Assembly (NCBI RefSeq): GCF_009829085.1
Contig: NZ_WUQY01000024.1
Coordinates: forward strand, 1 to 64,000
Direction: 5' to 3'
Length of the DNA stretch: 64,000 bases
From: Sphingobacterium bovisgrunnientis
GTDB lineage: Bacteria > Bacteroidota > Bacteroidia > Sphingobacteriales > Sphingobacteriaceae
Positions 57,957 to 64,000 of this stretch are shown in pieces. Each line of letters opens with the position of its first letter. Positions within the stretch are counted from its first letter, which is position 1. Made by a program: the position numbers and the translations under genes. The notes beneath the pieces are model-generated. The model had not been told where the DNA came from. It saw only the letters and a list, made by a program, of their open reading frames with translations, and made no database searches.

Positions 57957-58676
57957 TTACGAATGTTCTTCTTCAAGTTTGAAGATAAATCCTACCGCAT
58001 AAATATTTTCTATACGTATGGTTGTTGAATGACTTAAAATTTTTCGCAATCTGGAAATGAAAACATCCAAACTCCGCCCCAAAAAATAGTCATTATCCCC
58101 CCAAACAGCAGTGAGTATTTCATCTCGTTTGAGAACTTTATTTTTATGTTGGAAAAAGTACACCAGTAGATCTACTTCCCGTTGAGTTAATACAATTGGT
58201 TTAGTATCGGCAACAATCAACTGCATGAGACTACTATCAAATGTAACATCACTCGTTTGGTATATGTACTGATCAGACGTTGGATGGACTTCTTGATCTT
58301 GAAAAAATCCAGATCTTCTCAATATCACTTTAATGCGTAGTATCAATTCATCGATATCGAATGGCTTAGTAATATAATCTTCGGCTCCGATATCCAATCC
58401 GTATATTTTATCTTTCTTTTCATTTCTTGAGGTCAGGAATAGAAAGAATATATCATTATTCTGTTTCTTTATTTTTTCAGCAACTTCAAATCCATTTATG
58501 TCTGGCAACTGAATATCCAAAATAATAAGATTATAACTCTCCCCAGCCAAAATACAGTCCAATGCATCTTTACCGCTTTGAACCCATGTAACCTCGAATC
58601 CGCGTAATTCTAAATATTGCTTCACCACATTACCTAAATCCACTTCATCTTCTACAAATAATATTTTAGCTAACAT
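57957..58676 (-). CDS. OmpR-family response regulator
   Basis: A 239-aa regulator. The receiver domain (about 1-120) has acidic pocket VEDE, phospho-acceptor Asp in LIILDIQLPDINGF, and the Thr/Lys positions in FLFLTSRN and YITKPF. The C-terminal winged helix (about 140-235) has VLTQREVDLLVYF and LDVFISRLRKIL. It directly abuts the kinase gene (stop TAG followed at once by ATG) and probably controls SUS locus 2, next in line on the same strand. Confidence 0.93.
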   Translation of the reverse strand: MLAKILFVEDEVDLGNVVKQYLELRGFEVTWVQSGKDALDCILAGESYNLIILDIQLPDINGFEVAEKIKKQNNDIFFLFLTSRNEKKDKIYGLDIGAEDYITKPFDIDELILRIKVILRRSGFFQDQEVHPTSDQYIYQTSDVTFDSSLMQLIVADTKPIVLTQREVDLLVYFFQHKNKVLKRDEILTAVWGDNDYFLGRSLDVFISRLRKILSHSTTIRIENIYAVGFIFKLEEEHS

Positions 58677-60089
58677 CTATCTCCTCGTATTAATCTTAAT
58701 TATAAATTTTGTCCCTTTGCCTATTTCACTTTCTACCGAAAGATCCCAATCGTGTAAATTGACAACTTGCTGCACATAGAATAACCCCAATCCTAAACCA
58801 CCTTCTTCTACACGCTGCTTTCCTCTAAAAAACTTTTTGAAAATATGTTTCAAACTCTCCAAATTAACACCAACGCCATTATCTTCGATATGTATAAAAA
58901 CATCTTTATCCTGCTGATATACTTTCACCTGAATTATTTTTTCCGAAGACTCATTGTACTTTATGCCATTGTCCAGCAAATTATATATCATCGTGGTGAA
59001 AAGGAATTTATTCAAGTCTAACTCACTTACATCATGTTGGATATCGGGTATTATCGACACATTGTCTTCTAATTTTAAACTATAATCTTCCAATAATTCC
59101 AACAAAACAGAAGGCAGATAATAACGAGCCTTATCCAAATTAATACTCGAGAGTTGTGAGATGGTAAGTGATTGATTAATTAAATTTTTTAAGCGAATAG
59201 ATTGACGTTTGATCACTGCTATCAAATCTCTTGATTTCACTTTATCATTCATTAACACGGAATTTTCAAGTGATTGATTGGCAACTAAAATAGTAGCTAT
59301 TGGTGTGTTAAATTCATGTGTAATACTATTTATAAAATCGGAAGTAATCGCTGTCAACTTCTTTTGTCTCATCCAATTTTGATAGGTAATGAAGTAAATT
59401 CCAACAACTAATAGAATCGAAAATATTGACAATAAAAAAGTAGGCAGCATAGCCTTAAAAATCTGCAGTACTCTATTATCTTGATCTACATACAATGCAA
59501 ATGTAATCTGATAAGAGTTTTTCGTATGCGCGCTTACAGTATAGCCTGATACTTGATTTTGTTTATCAATACGATCAAGCGTCCCGGCGATTCTATCTCC
59601 ATTCGGGTGGGAAGAACTTACTCCATCAACACTAGGCATAAAGACAGGAACATAGTTCACTCCATCAAAAGATAGACTCATATGTTCCACATAAAGTCCA
59701 TATTTTAGTTTATCATTCAGGTTGAACTGCTCGACAATGTTTGGAAAAATAGTATCCATATTTTGTCGTAACCGCAACTCTGAAATCACCTCATTCCAGA
59801 CTTCCGCTATCTTTTTATTATAAGCTCGTCGATCGTTTTCATACAATCGTTCAAAAAGCGGCATTTGTGGAATGATATGTTTATCTATTATTTTTTGCGC
59901 ACCAGGATAAAGTTTATCATTACGGATTAGGGCACTGTAATTCTGATGAATTACATCTTTTTCCTTGATATAATATTGATTATTTGTGAGTTCAAATGTG
60001 TTATAGATCAATTGAAATTGTACTACCACAAGACATACGAGACTTATGATTGCAATCAAACGGTAGATGCTATGCGATTGAACATGCAT
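58677..60089 (-). CDS. Membrane sensor histidine kinase
   Basis: A 470-aa kinase. Two transmembrane helices at about 9-28 and 208-230 enclose a periplasmic sensor region of about 180 residues. The dimerisation box is FINSITHEFNTPIATIL with the phospho-acceptor His. The ATPase part has N-box NLLDNGIKYNES, G1 IEDNGVGV and G2 GGLGLGLFYV. It pairs with the response regulator downstream. The overall layout resembles RprX-type kinases of Bacteroidota; the signal is unknown. Confidence 0.92.
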   Translation of the reverse strand: MHVQSHSIYRLIAIISLVCLVVVQFQLIYNTFELTNNQYYIKEKDVIHQNYSALIRNDKLYPGAQKIIDKHIIPQMPLFERLYENDRRAYNKKIAEVWNEVISELRLRQNMDTIFPNIVEQFNLNDKLKYGLYVEHMSLSFDGVNYVPVFMPSVDGVSSSHPNGDRIAGTLDRIDKQNQVSGYTVSAHTKNSYQITFALYVDQDNRVLQIFKAMLPTFLLSIFSILLVVGIYFITYQNWMRQKKLTAITSDFINSITHEFNTPIATILVANQSLENSVLMNDKVKSRDLIAVIKRQSIRLKNLINQSLTISQLSSINLDKARYYLPSVLLELLEDYSLKLEDNVSIIPDIQHDVSELDLNKFLFTTMIYNLLDNGIKYNESSEKIIQVKVYQQDKDVFIHIEDNGVGVNLESLKHIFKKFFRGKQRVEEGGLGLGLFYVQQVVNLHDWDLSVESEIGKGTKFIIKINTRR

Positions 60090-60241
60090 TTCTTTTTTCG
60101 TAATTTAGCTTTTAATGGTAGGGTAAAATCATCTAAATATAGAAGTTAATATTTAGTTATCTATGGGATTTGAAAAGAACATTTTAATAACTCCTTAAAT
60201 CATCTTATATTTTGAGTTGTATAGAAATTATATATCTTAAT

Positions 60242-61160
60242 TTAATCAGTAATTTTCAGCACTACATTACCCTTTTTTCTTCCAGAATCAACATAACGAT
60301 GAGCTTCAACTATTTCTTCTAGAGTATATGTTTTGTCGATAACAGCTTTGAGAAGTCCTTTTTCAAAAAGTAATTTCAATAACTCCAACTGCTCTTTAGA
60401 TTCCGAAGCAGTTTCCAGACCGCCAACCGTTTTATATACTCCACCATCCCTCAACAGCTTTCTACATTGCTTCTTCGTAGTTTTGCCAACCGCATCAAAA
60501 ATAAAGTCAAATTGATTGGGTTGTTTTAGAAAATCTTCTCGATCGCACATAATAATATCCTCAACGCCTAAGGATTCCACGATTTCCCAACCTCTGAACT
60601 ACACACTGCCGTAATATTCGCACCAAAATATTTCGCAATCTGTATAGCAGAAGTTCCAACGGAACCAGTCGCACCAATAATTAAAATAGTTGGGTTGGGT
60701 TGTCCGCGACTTTCATTTCATGGAGAAAATGGATAGCTGTATGCCCCCCAAAAATAATTGCAGCTGACTCTTCATATGTGGAATTATCAGGCATTACTAG
60801 TACATTACTATACTGATTGATAGCAATGTATTCTGCATGGGTTCCGAATTTGAAGCCTGTCATTCCAAAAACCTTATCGCCAACTTTAAATTTGGAAGTC
60901 TTATCGCCAACACTCTCAACAACACCTGAAAACACCACACCTAAAATGGGTTTTCTTGGTTTTGTAAAACCCAAAACCAACCGCATAATCACTTTCAAAA
61001 AACCTTGTACAGCCAACCCTCTTACCCTGACATCCCCTGAATTGACGGCAGATGCAATTATTCGGACAAGAATTTCATTGTTTTTGGGAGTTGGTTTGGG
61101 CACATCCTGAATTTGCAAAACCTCAGGTGGACCATATTTGGTACAAATGACTGCTTTCAT
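60242..61160 (-). pseudogene. Zinc-type alcohol dehydrogenase/quinone reductase, frameshifted
   Basis: From ATG 61160 (MKAVICTKYGPPEVLQI) the frame is a normal MDR-family oxidoreductase through GHTAIHFLHEMKVADN. A tandem copy of a 5-bp unit, TTGGGTTGGG on the plus strand at 60690-60699, shifts the frame. The nucleotide-binding part ILIIGATGSVGTSAIQIAKYF lies in the new frame. A second shift near 60589-60593 leads to VESLGVEDIIMCDRED and the normal C-terminus at 60242. Two frameshifts make a working enzyme very unlikely. Confidence 0.88.
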
Positions 61161-61423
61161 ATTATGAAATTTAGATTTTAAGAATGTAAGAAAAACGAGA
61201 TTTAGGTTTGTAACGCTGCAATTTATATTATTTCCTATAAATATAAATAACACAATTAAAGCAAATCACTTAACTAGAATACACATAAAATTAGAAACGC
61301 AATTTTACTTCATAACATGCGTAAATCTTCGAACAAGTAATATCATGAGCAAATTCTCTTCGAGTATTTAAACCTTCCTCTTGGTTATTATAGTGCAAAT
61401 GCTTCGCTGTATTGCAATATATG

Positions 61424-61882
61424 CTACTCATCATTTAATGAGTCAATTCCCTTTTCTTTTAATTTTTCTAAAGCATCTTTCATTACTTTAACATGTTCTG
61501 ATGTGTGGCCTTGCCAATTTGTTACTTCTCCGACAACTCTAAACGGATGTGTTGAACGATAAGATTGTGTTGGATTTCCTGGAAATTTTTTATCCGTCAA
61601 GTCAGGATCATCTTCTATCACTCCTGTTGGCTCTACCAAATATATTCTTTCTTTACCTTCGCCTTGAGCAAGTTCCGCACCCCAAATAGCAGCATCCAAT
61701 GTCGCAGATAGAAAAATATATTTTGCTCTTTTTCTTTGTCCAAAGTTTGAATTGAATCCAGGTTGTATTAAATCACCTATCTTTAAAATTGCCTTTGTAC
61801 CGTGAAAATAAGTCTGCGCAAAAGGTGTCGCTTTGGTATCTACATGTAAATTCACGGGGTCATTCTGATTATTTCTTTCCAT
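61424..61882 (-). CDS. arr: Rifampin ADP-ribosyltransferase (Arr)
   Basis: A 152-aa cytoplasmic enzyme that would inactivate rifamycins by ADP-ribosylation from NAD+. It matches Arr closely as I recall the family: TYFHGTKAILKIGDLI, AKYIFLSATLDAAIWGAELA, RIYLVEPTG, EDDPDLTDKKFPGNPTQSYR and VVGEVTNW. The length is full and no lesion is visible. The gene upstream ends 2 bp before it. Confidence 0.92.
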   Translation of the reverse strand: MERNNQNDPVNLHVDTKATPFAQTYFHGTKAILKIGDLIQPGFNSNFGQRKRAKYIFLSATLDAAIWGAELAQGEGKERIYLVEPTGVIEDDPDLTDKKFPGNPTQSYRSTHPFRVVGEVTNWQGHTSEHVKVMKDALEKLKEKGIDSLNDE

Positions 61883-61884
61883 TT

Positions 61885-62274
61885 CTAACTATTGAATTTG
61901 TGTTCATATTCAGCAATGTTTATCGGAAATTCCTTTCTATAAATTTCCTCATCTAACCCAAGAATAGTTATTGTGTAAATGTCAGTGTCCATACCTTCAA
62001 TACTATTTCCTATTCCAACAATTTCACAATTCGCAGAATTACAAACTTTAAGATTTTCAATCTTTCCTGTTGCAATTATTTTTTCATTTGGATAGTCTGT
62101 TCGAATTTCTATTAAATTGTCAATACAATATTGTTTTATAAAGTTATAACCAACACTTGCTTCAACAAAATTTATTTGTCCAAACACAATACCCATAGGT
62201 GGATCGCCAAATTCTAATTTCGATGTCCCTAGCAATTTATCGTCAAGAAATATATTATAAATATTCTCTATCAT
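61885..62274 (-). CDS. Conserved-looking protein of unknown function
   Basis: A 129-aa soluble protein, mostly beta-strand (SKLEFGDPPMGIVFGQINFV, DIYTITILGLDEEIYRKEF), without signal peptide or membrane segment. I recognise no family. It ends 2 bp before arr and is probably cotranscribed with it; nothing suggests a role in resistance. Confidence 0.6.
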   Translation of the reverse strand: MIENIYNIFLDDKLLGTSKLEFGDPPMGIVFGQINFVEASVGYNFIKQYCIDNLIEIRTDYPNEKIIATGKIENLKVCNSANCEIVGIGNSIEGMDTDIYTITILGLDEEIYRKEFPINIAEYEHKFNS

Positions 62275-62650
62275 TGTTGGTTCTCATTATACTGCCACGA
62301 ACGTTTTGCACAACTGTAATTTAGTGAAATTTTATTAACTTAGAGTATACAAGGAAGCAAAAATTCTGTCAAAATCTTGAATCATATAGACCTAAAATTA
62401 TGGTTGTAGTATAACGTCTGCTTTTGTTTATCAAAAATGCAATTATCAGCCTTGAAATTAGCGAATATAAACCAGTCAAATTATCATTTAGCCAATCTTA
62501 ATAAAACAACAAACCTCGCTAAGAATGTCTTAAACGAGGTCGAATATTTTGAATTTTTAGCTTTTAGAAGTAGTTGCGCAACGGTTACCGATGTTATAAA
62601 GCATTTTCATTCAAAATATTTTCCACCTTTTTGGTTTTATTGTCAGGTGC
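62275..62650. other. Non-coding gap
   Basis: About 375 bp between the hypothetical gene and the VOC remnant. A plus-strand reading frame at 62437-62661 looks non-coding. I see no RNA gene, terminator or convincing promoter; the stretch is probably residue of decayed sequence. Confidence 0.4.
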
Positions 62651-62896
62651 CTAATAGTTAAAGATTCTGTCATATTCTTCAATTATATTTTCGACACCCC
62701 AATAGGAAATAACATGATCAGCTCTGTTATTTTCCATTTTTTCAATAGGTTGAAAACCGAGTTCATAGCCTGCAATATTAAATCCAACATAGAAGGATTA
62801 GTTAAAGTAAGGCTCAGTTGCAAATGCTTTGTTGTACCATGCAGTTGCTTCATTAAGATTCTCGACTTTGTATATTGTTGTTTTTAGTCCTAACAT
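62651..62896 (-). pseudogene. VOC-family (glyoxalase/bleomycin-type) protein, broken
   Basis: From ATG 62896 the frame reads MLGLKTTIYKVENLNEATAW and YNKAFATEPYFN, the usual beginning of a VOC domain. It then meets TAA at 62798-62800 and continues in frame with SFYVGFNIAGYELGFQPIE to a second stop at 62651. The C-terminal third, which carries the last metal-binding residues in this fold, is missing. Stop plus truncation indicate a dead gene. Confidence 0.75.
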
Positions 62897-62981
62897 GTTC
62901 TGTGATTTTTAGGGTTAACTACAGTCATTGAAACATTGTAAATAGCTAGAATAAAAGTTATTTAATCAGTGTGTATTTTTG

Positions 62982-64000
62982 CTAAACTGATTTCGGCTTC
63001 TTTTTATAAAAAGGTTTTTTCTTCTTCTTATAATATGGCTTTCTTTCGCTGACAGGTTCTTCTATCGGTGCCTCACCTAAATGCTCTGGTAGAGGAATAC
63101 GATCGATAGAACGTTCAATTAGTTTTTCGATATTTGCTAGCCTTCTTTTATCTTTCCCGTTTACGAAAGTTATAGCAGTTCCAGTAGTTGCAGCTCTGGC
63201 GGTACGTCCAATTCTGTGAATATAATCTTCAGGATCTTGCGGTGCGTCATAGTTGATCACCAAATCGATCCCCGTTACATCGATACCCCTGCTCAACACA
63301 TCGGTACCAATTAGCACATCGCATTTTCCATTTTTAAAGTCGAGCATAATTGCCTCACGTTGCTGCTGTTCCAAATCGCTATGAAAAGCCTCGGCTTCAA
63401 GACCTAGTTTACGGAAAACCTTACCTAACTCTTTTACTTGCTCTTTTCTACCCGCAAAAACAATTATTCTGTTGTATTCCGCAGACTTTAATAATTCGGT
63501 AAGCAATGGAACTTTCTGACTGTCATGTATAAGGTAAACCTGCTGGTTAATACCTTCTGCTGGTTTCGAAATAGCCAGACTAATTTGCTCAGGCTCATGT
63601 AGTAAAGTACCTGCAAGCTTTCTGATTTTTGGCGGCATAGTAGCCGAGAACATTACCGTTTGAGGTTTCTGGGGTAGATAATTCACTATTTTCATGATAT
63701 CATCATAAAAGCCCATATCCAACATCCTATCAGCTTCATCTAAAACCAAATGTTCTAACTTATCTAGTTTTAACGCACCAGATGCAAGATGTGAAATTAA
63801 ACGCCCTGGTGTTGCTATAATAATATCTACACCATCTTTCATCGACTGTTTTTGATTAAGGTATGTTGCTCCATCACCGCCGCCATAGACCGTTAGGGAG
63901 CTGATATTGGTGAAATACGAAAGCGCTTCCACTTGTAAATCGATTTGCTGCGCTAGTTCTCTGGTAGGGGTTAAAATCAAAACCGAATTATGTCGATCAC
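62982..64000 (-). CDS. DEAD-box RNA helicase, 5' end outside the window
   Basis: At least 339 residues; the frame stays open to the window edge (reading DRHNSVLILTPTRELAQQ), so the Q motif and Walker A lie outside. Visible motifs are PTRELAQQ (Ia), ATPGRL (Ib), VLDEADRMLDMGF (II, DEAD), FSATMP (III), IIVFAGRKEQ (IV), GTDVLSRGID (V) and HRIGRTARA (VI). The C-terminus is a short basic tail (PYYKKKKKPFYKKKPKSV), typical of RhlE-type helicases that act in ribosome assembly or RNA decay. Confidence 0.93.
   Translation of the reverse strand, partial: DRHNSVLILTPTRELAQQIDLQVEALSYFTNISSLTVYGGGDGATYLNQKQSMKDGVDIIIATPGRLISHLASGALKLDKLEHLVLDEADRMLDMGFYDDIMKIVNYLPQKPQTVMFSATMPPKIRKLAGTLLHEPEQISLAISKPAEGINQQVYLIHDSQKVPLLTELLKSAEYNRIIVFAGRKEQVKELGKVFRKLGLEAEAFHSDLEQQQREAIMLDFKNGKCDVLIGTDVLSRGIDVTGIDLVINYDAPQDPEDYIHRIGRTARAATTGTAITFVNGKDKRRLANIEKLIERSIDRIPLPEHLGEAPIEEPVSERKPYYKKKKKPFYKKKPKSV

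Noticed and set aside
61291..61431. 46-codon minus-strand frame starting MSSIYCNTAKHL and overlapping the arr stop
   Set aside because: No family recognised, no promoter or ribosome site; it may be chance or the remnant of another gene.
62275..62650. Possible integron attC site near arr, because arr is often cassette-borne
   Set aside because: GTTGCGCAAC is a short palindrome, but no paired attC core sites or integrase are recognisable.
62437..62661. 74-codon plus-strand frame in the gap after the arr operon
   Set aside because: Composition is unlike a folded protein, no initiation signal, and it overlaps the end of the VOC remnant on the other strand.

Overview
The window comes from a Bacteroidota chromosome, most likely Sphingobacterium or a close relative. 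The evidence is two SusC/SusD outer-membrane uptake loci, TAnnTTTG-type promoter elements, many Bacteroidota-specific lipoprotein families (DUF4843, PKD-like, DUF1735, DUF4965, GH92), low GC, and the gene order rpsL-rpsG-fusA-rpsJ. All names come from reading motifs; no database search was possible.

Region by region: (1) 0.2-12.8 kb, minus strand: SUS locus 1. An ECF sigma factor and FecR-type anti-sigma factor lie upstream of a SusC with an N-terminal STN signalling domain, SusD, a DUF4843 lipoprotein, a PKD-like lipoprotein, a TlpA/ResA-like thioredoxin, an alpha/beta hydrolase and a metallophosphoesterase. (2) 13.1-16.7 kb, plus strand: rpsL, rpsG, fusA and rpsJ, closed by a terminator, with long hairpins on both sides of fusA. 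(3) 16.7-18.3 kb: a FrnE/DsbA-like protein and an SDR reductase. (4) 18.3-20.5 kb: a scar in which an IS110-family fragment is fused to a truncated IS21-family element (intact istA, broken istB, three 24-bp-spaced end repeats). (5) 20.7-29.9 kb, plus strand: the most interesting locus. It encodes a 209-aa double-glycine-leader protein, a Sec-exported accessory protein, two glycosyltransferases (one with an unassigned extra domain), a C39-peptidase ABC exporter, an HlyD adaptor and a TolC channel. This looks like dedicated leader cleavage and type I secretion of a possibly glycosylated protein. Its core carries a possible Cys-His-Asp papain-like triad, so the cargo may itself be an enzyme. No radical SAM, LanM/LanB or other RiPP enzyme is present.

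(6) 30.0-40.8 kb: tRNA-Pro with a clear promoter and terminator, then housekeeping and periplasmic genes: ankyrin lipoprotein, truncated haemoglobin, Smr protein, M28 peptidase, DUF1080 lipoprotein, DUF3857 protein, Lrp/AsnC regulator, DsbD-like protein and cysteine synthase-like protein. A 54-bp perfect palindrome separates two convergent genes. (7) 41.0-44.3 kb: the transglutaminase / alpha-E / circularly permuted ATP-grasp trio, in which every gene is broken by a stop or frameshift. (8) 44.8-60.1 kb, minus strand: SUS locus 2, apparently aimed at mannose-bearing glycoprotein: GH92 mannosidase, two basic-secretory-protein metallopeptidases, a DUF4965 glutaminase-like protein, a DUF1735/F5-8C lipoprotein, SusD and SusC, with a response regulator and histidine kinase upstream. 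(9) 60.2-64.0 kb: a decaying region with a broken alcohol dehydrogenase, a broken VOC protein, an apparently intact rifampin ADP-ribosyltransferase (arr), a hypothetical protein and a DEAD-box helicase cut by the window edge.

The two SUS loci appear to be controlled differently: locus 1 by trans-envelope sigma/anti-sigma signalling through the SusC STN domain, locus 2 by a two-component system.
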